64,000 nucleotides of DNA, from positions 270,501 through 334,500 of the forward strand of contig JAGUCH010000007.1 in assembly GCA_019096065.1 (NCBI GenBank), read 5' to 3'. The DNA comes from Paracyclopina nana. Taxonomy: Eukaryota > Arthropoda > Copepoda > Cyclopoida > Cyclopettidae. The notes beneath the pieces were generated by a model, which was not told where the DNA came from, ran no database searches, and was given only the letters and a program-made list of their open reading frames with translations. Of the stretch, positions 44,001-52,577 are shown in pieces; the first letter of the stretch is position 1; each line of letters starts with the position of its first letter. A program made the position numbers and the translations under genes.

Positions 44001-46515
44001 CAGACGCAGCTCGCGTTTGTACACTCACAACATGCGCTGCACATTCAGGATCGGTTTAAATTCTTACAAGAACTGATTTGCAAAAATGAGCGCGCAATCT
44101 TACACTCCAAGTTGCAGAGCATGGCCTCCGGATCATCGTCATACGCCACCCTGGACAGCCACGGACCCGGCCATCTCGTCACGAGGGCGGGGCCGTGGCC
44201 TACGTGACGTCCTGCTACCCTGTACAGGCGGTCACCCGGTCCATCGACAATTGCACCCAGGAAATCCCCGTGCTGGTCAACAACGAGACCCGGTTTGCGG
44301 ACCCGCTGTCGTTTATCTTGACCGACCGGCCGAGCGTGGTCCCGTGCGACTCGATCACGCCCATCAAGTGGCGCATACACAATCAATGGATGTGCGCCAC
44401 GCCCCAGATCCACGCTTGCATCGCTCCATCCCAGCTCAATCCGATGTCCGACGCCGCTCCGCGCAGCCATCAGTACGACATTAGCCGCGGATTGGGTGGT
44501 GGCGTGTTCTCTGCGGAGCAACGGGCCAACCACATTTTGTACCTCCACCTCTTCAGCAGCCGGGAGGCGGTGGTCAACACGATCACCAGCAACGTCCTCC
44601 ACAACTCCCTGATTACGGGTAGCCGCTCTACCACCTTCTGGTCCCAGGAGGACATTGACCAAATGGTGGACCACGTGGGGAGTGCGATCATTCCCTTCTT
44701 CAGCTCGGTGGGGAAGTACTACTCGTACTTCACTGGGTTCCTCATCACCGTGGGCCTCCTGAAGTTGATCCTGGGAGCCCTACTCCGTATGATCATCCTC
44801 TACCGACGACGCGGCTTCGGGTGGTGGATGTTGTTGGCAATCTGGCACACGGCGTTCCTGATGGTGGAGATGCCGTGGAGGATGGTGACCAACCTAGGGC
44901 AGGATCAGATCCTGTTCCCCGGGGGCGACAGCGATGATGAACGGCCCTCTCGCCGAGGACGCCGCCACCCCGGGGGTGGGACCACCCAAGCATTCCGCCT
45001 GGCCAACCTGGGCAGCTCCGACGACGACGACGACGACGAGGAGGACGCCTTACCGCCTGGGTATGCGACGGCCGCAGCCGGCGCCGCGGGCGTGGAAGAG
45101 GATGAGGCCGCGCCCCGCACTAGACGTGGATTTCGCCAGCGGCTGCGAGAGGCCCTCTCCCAAGAACAGGACTCGGTCTACAAAAACCTGCAGGCCCAGG
45201 TGGACGTGCTGGCCCGGCAAAACGAGTCAATGCATAATTACCTGATGACCGTGCTACCGGCAGCTACAGTGCCTACGGTGCCCTCTGCCACGTCCACTCC
45301 GCTCAAGCCGTTCCCGGAAGTCGCGGTTTCACCGGCCCCACCGATCTCCCCGGTTCGGCCTGCTACGCCCAGACAACGGACCGTGGGCCCCCGTCGTGAG
45401 GACACGACAACCCTTCAGTAGGGGGAAGTTGTAGCAGGAACACGGGTATACGGGTGTGTTCTGTGGGCGCCTGCGAGCGCCCCGTCCCGGTGAAACGAAT
45501 TGTACAGCAGTTAATAAACGGACGCACTCGAGTAAACATCTCGACTAGTTTCAGTAGCAAGTTCTTCTATCGCTACCCGCGGGCGCGCGTGTCATCCTCG
45601 GGGGGTCTATACGAACCTCCTACAAATTTGCATGAATTAATTGCATTTTTAACATACCTTGATATACAACTTACAACTGGTACTATGTTTACAATTTATT
45701 AGCTTACTAACTAAATTTAATTTATGTATTGGTTGTAAGATACATTTTTTGGCAAAGCACTGTATTCAAATCAAATTACTGAGTGCTGAGACTCGATTTA
45801 CTTTCCTCAATTTGGCATTCAGCTCTGAAAAACTGAAATGAAGCAACAAAGGGAAATTTTTCTTATCATCTAAGCCATGCTTCAATATTTATCAATGATT
45901 ACACACTCTCTTTGTTCAGCTTTTTATGAGTTGTATACTTTATACTATAGTTCTGATTGTAAATATTGCTTTTTTTCATTTAGGTTGGTGTGTATGCTCC
46001 TGGGGGGCTTTACTTGCCTCACTATGATTCACTGAGTCCTCTTGATGTAATTTATCTGTGCAGTACATTTAGTATGTATTCAAAAAAGAAACATTCCATT
46101 GCAGTCATATGGGAAAGCTCCTGATGGGACTTGGATTGGCAACAGAATAGCAACAGCCATGTTTTACGTAATCCCCCCCCAATCATGAGCCATTGATTGC
46201 GTAATCAAGCCTGTTTTGTTTGCAGCTCTCTGATTTGGACGGTGGTGCCACAGTGTTTCCAAATCAAGGCCTGGCTGTATTCCCTTCCAAAGGCTCTTTG
46301 GCACTCTGGTACAATTTGAAGCAGAATGGAAGCCAAGCTCCTGAATCTCTTCATGGAGCCTGTCCCAGCCTCTTTGGCATCAAATGGGGTAATTCATGAC
46401 CATTTCTAAATTGATTCAAATATGAGTTAATTCTGCAATTTTAGTGTCCAACAAGTGGATTCGCGAGGGCAGCCAAGTCTTTAAACGCCCCTGCAGCACT
46501 GCACAGCATCTTTGA
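32022..46515 (+). CDS. P4HA: Collagen prolyl 4-hydroxylase alpha subunit
   Basis: ER-lumen Fe(II)/2-oxoglutarate dioxygenase that hydroxylates proline in collagen-type X-Pro-Gly repeats, normally with PDI as beta subunit (family knowledge). Exons: 32022-32197, 32253-32431, 33322-33622, 33784-33862, 33939-34157, 34220-34303, 34373-34474, 34781-34834, 34906-35052, 45984-46046, 46105-46167, 46226-46388, 46445-46515. All phases agree; 566 residues (human about 534). A hydrophobic leader starts at ATG 32022. The N-terminal and peptide-binding regions follow (RRLQYIQDIL; TLARLDAADCYFLAQERI), then LCRGES. The catalytic domain has LPHYD (His460, Asp462), LHGACP (His532) and GIKW (Lys542), spaced as in the human enzyme, then VSNKWIREGSQVFKRPC. 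There is no C-terminal KDEL-like signal, as usual for the alpha subunit. Intron 9 (35053-45983) contains the whole LTR element; all four catalytic residues lie downstream of it. Confidence 0.95.
35254..35448 (+). repeat. 5' LTR
   Basis: 195 bp, begins TGTAG and ends CTACA (5-bp inverted ends with TG/CA). By eye identical to the 3' LTR. AATAAA at 35337-35342 could serve as poly(A) signal. No clear TATA box. Confidence 0.95.
35449..35470 (+). other. Candidate primer-binding site
   Basis: Two to three bases after the LTR, TGGCTCGGTGCTGAGG starts with TGG, as expected for pairing with a tRNA CCA end. I could not match the tRNA. Confidence 0.4.
35471..36950 (+). other. Long leader of the LTR element with an internal direct repeat
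   Basis: 1.5 kb between primer site and gag. It contains an imperfect direct duplication of about 95-105 bp (about 35825-35925 and 35930-36030), sharing GCTTGTCCTCGGCTGAGGC and CACGGGCCCTCAGGCAGCAA. An open frame at 35717-36364 (+) encodes an Arg-rich 215-codon stretch that follows the duplication. I do not recognise it; it may be a chance frame in GC-rich leader. Confidence 0.6.
36951..38303 (+). CDS. gag: Gag-like structural polyprotein of the LTR element
   Basis: 450 codons, uninterrupted. The N-terminus is Gly/Pro-rich with a short internal direct repeat (GVGGAQGGNPL twice). A predicted coiled coil (Glu/Arg/Ala-rich, about residues 120-150) precedes a capsid-like helical region. A single CCHC zinc knuckle (Cys344, Cys347, His352, Cys357) near the end is the nucleocapsid signature, followed by a basic Ser-rich tail. 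The last codons overlap a -1 frame that leads into protease. Start ATG 36951 is followed directly by a second ATG. Confidence 0.88.
   Translation: MMLRSPKQRPSSADEDPDNLSDPGHLAGSRREEVEVLAPFGVGGAQGGNPLGVGGAQGGNPLGAQGGTHPRSGTPTGGSGGAAGGLPPPQLAGPNNAPPASGDMQAMMLQLLRGFEAQRNADLETRQREAELRQVEAEARRLEAEAAAARAGRKRKLEKFEDTEADKWLTFRLHVEATFLGSTASEATKKMEIKHAMVGVALRTVNEVDLRLGDEAFTFMHLLDAYERFFVTATSSQVARIALETAQQKADEAIPQWHARLRSIFVRARPELAKEVETYPDLIRIFVTKMHRKDVVMGLAGHKFATMADALEAACQAECWMTIGQSKGRVAALHSSDADADITCFYCERKGHRRAECRALERDKRNNRYNPKINKWHKAASQLQQRSSSASGKWGSGQPSDRKRSSDSNQSSGKQSAGKRPKVNEISEAGPEAESEASGNTPAGNDPTRL
38279..38285 (+). promoter_or_regulatory. Predicted -1 ribosomal frameshift heptamer
   Basis: G GGA AAC lies in the gag zero frame, 16 bases before the gag stop at 38301-38303, and fits X XXY YYZ exactly. 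A -1 slip enters the open frame containing the protease motif. A downstream pseudoknot was not assessed. Confidence 0.65.
38286..42726 (+). CDS. pol: Interrupted pol: protease, reverse transcriptase, RNase H, integrase
   Basis: The protease lies in the -1 frame, with an ALVDSGNS active site near 38425. A frame change near 38565-38572 then separates the protease from the long RT frame (38590 onward), so a base appears lost or gained there, unless recoding occurs. RT has the YLDD box (39808-39819) preceded by WCVDYRELNKI and LKMPFGLTNAP. RNase H has ILDTDFS and RTDHRAL. Integrase has an HHCC zinc-binding start (HVHETMGH...CLLC), the first catalytic Asp near 41176, the second in HTDQGTHF near 41356, and Glu in NPVERGH. 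A TAA at 41257-41259 breaks the frame between the first two. The frame then continues to 42726 with a GPY/F-like WTGPWTI motif and a long acidic, Pro-rich tail. No chromodomain is recognised. Confidence 0.92.
42872..42873 (+). promoter_or_regulatory. Candidate 3' splice site for an env messenger
   Basis: A pyrimidine-rich run ending CTCTCTTCCAG lies 66 bases before the env-like ATG at 42939, in the gap between pol and env. A matching donor in the leader was not identified. Confidence 0.35.
42939..45421 (+). CDS. env: Envelope-like glycoprotein gene, frame-broken
   Basis: Two overlapping frames cover one protein-like region. Part one, 42939-44207, begins with a hydrophobic leader (about residues 10-35) and continues as a Cys-containing ectodomain with N-glycosylation sequons. 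Part two, 44195-45421, continues it with more Cys and sequons, then a long hydrophobic membrane segment (GFLITVGLLKLILGALLRMI) and a second one (WWMLLAIWHTAFLMV). An unusually long cytoplasmic tail of roughly 150 residues follows, with an acidic Asp/Glu run and Pro-rich end. The frame change falls between about 44140 and 44195. I cannot assign the glycoprotein class with confidence; the layout differs from the short-tailed baculovirus-F-like type of classical errantiviruses. Confidence 0.8.
45418..45429 (+). other. Polypurine tract
   Basis: AGTAGGGGGAAG lies directly before the 3' LTR, the usual place for plus-strand priming. The env-like stop codon TAG (45419-45421) is inside it. Confidence 0.8.
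45430..45624 (+). repeat. 3' LTR
   Basis: 195 bp, by eye identical to the 5' LTR, including AATAAA at 45513-45518. Followed by AATT (45625-45628), the copy of the target duplication. Confidence 0.95.
45715..45845 (+). repeat. Hairpin-bearing dispersed repeat in the P4HA intron
   Basis: One copy of a family recognised by GATACATTTTTTGGCA, CAAATCAAAT, TGAGACTCGATT and a terminal hairpin TTCAGCT...AACTGAAA. Other copies: 34550-34665, 29555-29660, 30290-30385, 47270-47370, 47890-48000, 49030-49145, 49440-49560, 52985-53115, 53430-53560, 54360-54430, 57100-57240, 57775-57885. Sequence between the landmarks varies. Confidence 0.7.
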
Positions 46516-46584
46516 AGATTTGAATTTTCGCGCGCTTCTCCAGTCACAACAAATGGTAAACAACAGATGGCGCGCGGCTACAAC

Positions 46585-46594
46585 AATAAATAAA
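46585..46594 (+). terminator. P4HA poly(A) signal
   Basis: AATAAATAAA, 70 bases after the P4HA stop codon, in the short convergent gap before the GPCR gene on the other strand. Confidence 0.6.
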
Positions 46595-46640
46595 CAAGTG
46601 TATTCCGCTCCCAGCTGTAGTAATATAGATTGAGATCTCT

Positions 46641-48731
46641 TTATAAAGCCAAGTAGAAGATGAAATTGAATGCTGAATTAGCCAGGATGAGCACGTGTGA
46701 AATGTCATTGACCACGTCTAACCAGTTTGGCCACTTGACATCACTGCTTGTGCTATGCGTGACACTGTACCAGGCCTCGTACACTGAGGGTGGCAGCTTC
46801 CAAATGTGGCACAAGATGTAGATGATGACAATGATGATTGAGATTCTGGTTAACCTCTTCTCTTCCTTGCTTGGCTCTGCCACATTGGTTCTGGACCTGC
46901 TCGGCTGCTGTTGCTCGTTTGTGGACAAAAAGCTCTCATCCTGGTTATAATCATAAGGGTTGGTGGTCTCCTGGGATCCCCTTCCATTTCTCACCACCAT
47001 TTGTCTGTTGCTGCGAGAGGAGCTCATTCTCAGGGGCACTGAAGTTTTGAAGAGATTACGAATGGAATGAAGACCACGAATGGTTGAAATGCTGAAGAAG
47101 AGCAATGCTCCGATGGGAATGATGGTGGCAAACAGAGTGTTGAGGGTCATGTAGTAGACAATGTAGTAGGTGATGTCGGCTCTAAGAGGCGTGGACCGAA
47201 GGTGCCAATCCATATTCTGCAAGCGAACAAATACATAAAAATCTTGTCGTGAAGGAACACTGTCACATCTACAAGTGCATTTCAGTTTCATAAACTGAAA
47301 GTCAAATGAAGTGAGAGCAATCGAGACTCATTAGTTGGCGATTTGTTTTGTAAACCGTGCTCACACAAAAAAAAGTTTGATCGCTAACTGAGTTGAAAAG
47401 GCGTCAAACAGCTATAATAGCATCCGGATTTAACCAGTTTTGAATGGTAGAGATTTTCGACGAGTGCGTCAGTTTGTAGTATTCATTATGAAAACTCTGT
47501 AGCATTCATGCATGTGGTGAAGTGATGCTGAATGCTGAGTGGACATTAATGCTTCAATGAGGAGCAGATCTGCTTACTTTCTCAGTGACCGAAGATTGTC
47601 TATTCCAACAGAAAATGGACAGCAGTTTGACAATGCTGTTGTTAATTTGATGGAGTTGAGACTCCTCAGTGGAAGTTGTGGATGTCACTTCGGTGAGGCA
47701 TTCTGACACTTTTTTGAGGCGATAGCAAACTCGAGGAACATCCTTCACATATTTCAACTCGAACCATTTTGGAACATAAAAGATGATGGGAAATATCACA
47801 CAAGCCCCCACATAGTACCTGAAAAAAGTTGACGACAGAGATTATGTCAAAGTTCAATCTCAAAAAACCTTGATGTCAAGCAGTGTTCAACATTGCCATC
47901 TGGAATTCAGTTTCGGGAACTGAAAGCCAAAGTGAGTGAGGACAACCGAGTCTCATTAACAAGCGGTTTGTTTTGAACAAGTGGCTGCGTCAAAAAATTG
48001 CAACTCATGCCGAAAAAACGACTACAATGCATTGCATCGTTCAATAAGCTAACGAAAAAGTTTGTCTGGCCTTATGAGCACCACCAGATGACAAGATAAA
48101 GGAAAATGGCCTTACTTGAGGCTGCTGGGCGTGATAAGCCGAGTTGATCTGAGGTGACAGGTAAAGCAGATCCGGATGTATCTTTCAAAAGCCATCAGTG
48201 CAGCCAAGTAGACAGAGGCCATGATGGAAGTTTGGGCTATGGGCAGCAGAAATGGGGCTATCATGGGGTACACTTCATAGAGATAAGTGGAGGAAATGCC
48301 TGGCATGCCATACAACAGAGCTCCAGTCACCATTACACACAAGTCAGACAAAGCCAGGGCCCTCAGGAGCCTAAGGTCATAAAAATACATTCATGTAGTA
48401 TTCTTGTAAGCTGTACTGATAAAAAGGGCATTAATACTTGAGGAAAGGTGACTTGTTCTCTCTCATTTTGAGTGTGAGGTAAATTGCAGCCAAAATGTTG
48501 ATAAGGAATCCGAGGCCTGCAATCACTGTCATCATAATGGACGTTTTTGACACTTGGAACTCCTGCAATGAATATGTATTTTCAACGCTGTATTTGGCAG
48601 TATTTTGCAGTGCTTACAGGCGTCTCGTCTGGTTGGGTTAATTCCCTCACGAGTTTGTCTATCAATGGGGAAATTTCCTCAATGCTCCGCTGGCCTTGGC
48701 ATTGAAGGTCGTTTTTCGAGGCCATGATCAT
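46641..48731 (-). CDS. Class A GPCR, FMRFamide-receptor-like (GPCR 1)
   Basis: Seven-transmembrane receptor, probably for a neuropeptide. Exons on the minus strand: 48618-48731, 48438-48562, 48116-48370, 47578-47818, 46641-47216, all in phase, 436 residues. TM1 is VIAGLGFLINILAAIYLTLK; TM2 ALALSDLCVMVTGALLYG; TM3 ends FERYIRI, where ERY takes the DRY place (142-144). TM4 is followed by FYVPKWFELKYV, which recalls the IPxFFE pattern of invertebrate FMRFamide receptors. TM5 lies in YYMTLNTLFATIIPIGALLF. The third loop is long (about 90 residues, RSNRQMVVRNG to EEKRLTR). TM7 ends NSAFNFIFYLAL and the protein stops there, so there is no cytoplasmic tail. That is odd for a class A receptor and may mean the last exon is alternative. 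Extracellular loop 2 is also long. It is convergent with P4HA. Confidence 0.85.
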
Positions 48732-49574
48732 GTACTCTATTATGGCGAAGCTAGTTTGTTGAGGGTCAAAGTCTTACTGAGTGAGCTAGAGTAGCAATAG
48801 AGTCTCTCTCTCTCTTTCTCTCGACACGACTTCGTTTTCTCCCTCGGGATGAACAATGTGTAGTCCACGAAGTTGTCCTCCTCTCTCTACTCTTCTCTGT
48901 TGTAAATTTGTGCTGCAAACGATAAAAAAAATCACCTCATCCTGAATATGAAATGGTAAGACTTTGATGCCATGTTCATCTGCACTTAGTTTAATATGAA
49001 AGATAGCGATGATGCTTTTAGTTTTTTGACTTGATTTGCAATTTTTTGGCAAAGTAACTACTTCAAATCAAACCACTTGTGAATGATACTCGATTGGCTA
49101 TTGTCAATCATGCTTTCAGTTCTCGATACTGAATTACAAGTGTAGAAGTTGATCAATGTAAACTTTGCATATATAATGATAGATTTGAATTGTGGCATGA
49201 ATGACATTTTTTTGCCAAAGTAACTTATAAATCATACCAATAATTTTTTGAAATATTTGTTGTAATTTTGGCAAAGTAAGGCGTCCAAAAAAATAGTAAA
49301 GTCTGACCTAAAAAAATTATTTTAATAATGTAATGCCGATTATCACTTAACAAAATATAGCGTCATTTCAAGGTTTTATTTTATAATGTTCATCTGCACT
49401 TAGTTTAATATGAAAGATAGCAATGATGCTTTTAGTTTTTTGCCTAGAGTTGTAATTTTTTGGCAAAGTAACTACTTCAAATCAAACCGCTTGTAAATGA
49501 GACTCGATTGGCTATTGTCAATCATGCTTTCAGTCCTCGATACTGAATTGCAAATGTAAATTTACCTCGAGATT
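48732..49574. other. Intergenic region between the two GPCR genes
   Basis: Upstream region of GPCR 1 with a CT-rich run (48795-48825). Two direct copies (about 48975-49150 and 49385-49560) share TTCATCTGCACTTAG, AATATGAAAGATAGC and the hairpin-bearing repeat ending in CTTTCAGTYCTCGATACTGA. No gene seen. Confidence 0.6.
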
Positions 49575-52500
49575 TCAGCGAAGCCTGAGCAGCTTTTTCA
49601 GCTTGAGCGTAGCCTCGTTTCGGATGTCACTATTTGTGATGCAGTACAAGTAGAAATTAAGGGAGTAATTGAGGCACATCAAGACATCTGCTGTCCCACT
49701 AATCGACACTCTGAGGTTGTTTTCAATTGAGGCCCACTCATCTGGGAAAGCAGTCCAATAGAGATAAGTGATGGTTTGGGGAACAGTCAGGCAAACATGG
49801 CAGGCCACCAAGACCAGCAGCAAAAGTGTCATGCGAAGCTCTTTCATTGTGCCCTTGGAGGGAAGGCCAAAAATCTTCTTTTTGGGGCTCTTCTTGGCAC
49901 GGCCGCGGCCAATCACTCTGTGTTTACACAGAAAACAAATTAATGCTCACGCAGAGGTTGCGTGAGTTTGTTATGATTTTGCATTGCGCCAAAACTTGAC
50001 TTGTCATTATCAAAAATTCTCTTTTTTTGCAATAAATGGAGTAAAAACTTTTCATTCATTTTGAAATGTGATGATTTCATTTTTCAAAAGCTGATGTGAT
50101 TTTCCATGGATAGGATTCCATTAATGAGCTCATCTTGTTAAAACTGTTCAAAATCATCATACATAATTTGGTTTTTTCCATCAAAGTTGTTAGTGGTGCT
50201 GCTTGAACATTTTTAGGCAAATTTATGAGCTTCCCACGCCAATTTAAAAACAGGAGCTGAAAATTGACTTTCCACCATTTAAACATGAAGCTACTACTTA
50301 AGCAAAAAAAGAAGAATAGCACAATTTTGGTAGTTTGCCAAAATGACTGCAGCATTCAGATAAATCAACTGATGATATCCCTTTTCACTACTACATCACC
50401 GTGAGCAGTTCAAGGAATTCAGATAAGAAGCATGCTAATTCTCCACATTCTCAGTAATAACTTGTACTAGGTGATTTACATGCTTGCTTTATGCAATGTT
50501 TATACATACAAAAATAGGTAAACAAATCATTATTAAGGCTCCAGTAATATATATATATATATATATTAGTGTAAAAGTCATTTACCTTGATAGAAGGCTT
50601 AAACGTTTGATTGCCTCATCGTGCTCTCCAGGAATCAGGTTGGGAGTGACAAGCAGCTTGGAAATGGTGAAAATTGTGCTTTTGTTGTTAGAGCCCTCTT
50701 CACTGCTCATGCCCAAGGACATTTCAATGTTGAGGTCAAATTGTTGAGGACTTTTCCTTATAGATTGCTTCAGTCTTTTGCTGCTGTCCCAGGCTGATTT
50801 CAGCTTGAGCCAAATGAAAATGTTGAGCACAAAAATGAGGGCAGTGGGGAGAACCTTGATGGAGACCTAATCAGAAGCACATCAAAGATGACAAAAATAA
50901 TCAGGGCTCAGTTATTAGAAAGCTCCTTACATTATAGAGGAAGCCATAGAGTTTCCAGAGTGGCAAGTCTTCAAAGCGATTCATGTGAGTGAAGCAATTT
51001 CTGGGCTGCTGAATTCGGTCGTTTGGGATGTCATTGCCAGGGTCAGGGCAAAAGCCAGGCACAATCAGGTATTGGAAGAAGTAGGGCAGGTGAAAGAGCA
51101 GGCTTATCAATAAAGCAGAGCAAATCTGAATGTTGACCCAGAATTTTCTCTTGTGCTCATGCAAAGACCTCACCCTCACCTTTAAAAAAGCAGAAAAAAT
51201 TCAAAATATCAAAAAGTGCAAAGAGAGCTACCAGAAAGAGCATTTCCATGTAAATAAAGGTATATTTTGGCTGTTAGCTCCACTTTTAGGGTAAAAACTC
51301 AGAGCCCAGTCTGGTAGCTCTGTTCTTTATAATTCAGCGCCATCTAGCGGATTGTATTTATTTTCTGTTAAAATACAGAAAAAATCCAATTCTTAACCAG
51401 TACAAAATGAGGCACCAGACCGATCATTTTGGTGGAAAAGTGGCATATCATGGCTGTAAGCTCCACTTTTAGGGTTAAAACTCAGAGCCCAGTATGGTAG
51501 CTCTGTTCTTTATAAATCAGCGCCATCTAGCGGATTGTATTTATTTTCTGTAAAAATACAGAAAAAAATCCAATTCTTAACCAGTACAAAAAGAGGCACC
51601 AGACCGATCATTTTGGTGAAAAAGTGGCATGTTTTTGCTGTGAGCTTAATTTTTGGGTGATCACTAAGTCTGGTAGCTCTGTTCTTTTTCAAAACAGCGC
51701 CATCTAGCGGATTTTTTTTTACTTCTTTTCAAGTACACAAAAATATCCAATTCTTAAAAAGTGCAATAAGTGTGACCAGATTGAACATTTTGGTGTAACT
51801 AATAGCATAATTTTGGCTTTGATTGGCTCTGTTCTTTTGAATGCAGCGCCATCTAGCGGATTCTTTTTAAAATACACAAAAAATCCAATTCTTAACAAGT
51901 GGAAGAAAGGGGCACCAGATTGAACATTTTGGTGTAACTAATAGCATAATTTTGGCTTTGATTTTTGGTAACTCAGCCTGGTAGCTCTGTTCTTTTGAAT
52001 GCAGCGCCATCTGGCGGATTTCTTTTCATTTCTCGTTACCTGGTCTATATTACGCATGATTTTGTAGCGGTCAATCGTCATGAACAAGATGATCAAATCT
52101 GAGGCCCTAGCAAAAGTTGTCCACAGAGGAGAGAGCACGTTCCAAATGTAGAAAGCTCCAATTTCACTTTGAGGGTTGATAAAGTGCATAGTGAGGAAGT
52201 AGTGCTTGCAAATCACTATTGAGGCCTGTGGTGGAAAAAAGCCTTTGAATTCCAGTCAATTATTGGTGGGATATTTGCCTTACTTGAAGTGAGAAAAGGA
52301 GCTGGATGGTGTCCACAACTGCCAAACTTTTTATGTAGGAGAAAATGAAAGCAGTGAACTTTTTATGGCTGGACAGGAGAATGTAGAGGGTCAAGCCATT
52401 GCCAACTATGCCCAAAGCACTAATAACAGGAACACACATTCCATAGGTCCATTTAAGGCCATGAAGGCCAGTTGGGCCAGTGAGGTTGGTCAGCTCAATG

Positions 52501-52577
52501 TAGTCGTAATTGTCCTCCATGACATCAAAGCAAAGATCCAACTGTGACGTCTGCCATAGATAGCTTAATAGATACAT
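49575..52577 (-). CDS. Class A GPCR, peptide-receptor-like (GPCR 2)
   Basis: Exons on the minus strand: 52284-52577, 52040-52225, 50931-51179, 50586-50866, 49575-49917, all in phase, 450 residues. The extracellular N-terminus has one sequon (NLTG). TM1 includes ALGIVGNGLTLYILL with the conserved GN. TM3 ends FMTIDRYKIM, an intact DRY. TM4 and the second loop contain FCPDPGND...NCF. TM5 is VLPTALIFVLNIFIWLKL. A long third loop precedes TM6 (KELRMTLLLLVLVACHVCLT). TM7 has CLNYSLNFYLYCITN, with NFY in place of NPxxY as in many peptide receptors. It resembles GPCR 1 only at family level. ATG 52577 is the first in frame; a second at about 52520 would shorten the N-terminus. Intron 2 holds a tandem array. 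Ligand unknown. Confidence 0.85.
51250..52035. repeat. Five-unit tandem array with GCGCCATCTAGCGG in a GPCR 2 intron
   Basis: Units of about 150-185 bp share GGTAGCTCTGTTCTTT, GCGCCATCTAGCGG, AAATCCAATTCTTAA and ACCAGA...CATTTTGGTG. The motif sits at 51337, 51520, 51697, 51846 and 52004 (the last with G for A: CATCTGGCGG). Confidence 0.85.

Larger units (their letters stand above)
35254..45624 (+). mobile_element. Ty3/gypsy-type LTR retroelement with envelope-like gene, full length
   Basis: Length 10,371 bp. Two 195-bp LTRs bound it, with AATT target duplications on both sides (35250-35253 and 45625-45628). Order: LTR, primer-binding region, 1.5-kb leader, gag, protease, RT, RNase H, integrase, env-like ORF, polypurine tract, LTR. 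RT before integrase places it in Ty3/gypsy; the third ORF and 4-bp duplication recall errantivirus-type elements. It is GC-rich, unlike the AT-rich host DNA. Reading frames are broken in protease, integrase and env, so this copy probably cannot move by itself. It lies in the same orientation as the host P4HA gene. Confidence 0.95.

Noticed and set aside
50549..50568. AT dinucleotide run as a regulatory element
   Set aside because: A short simple repeat in a GPCR 2 intron; nothing further supports a function.
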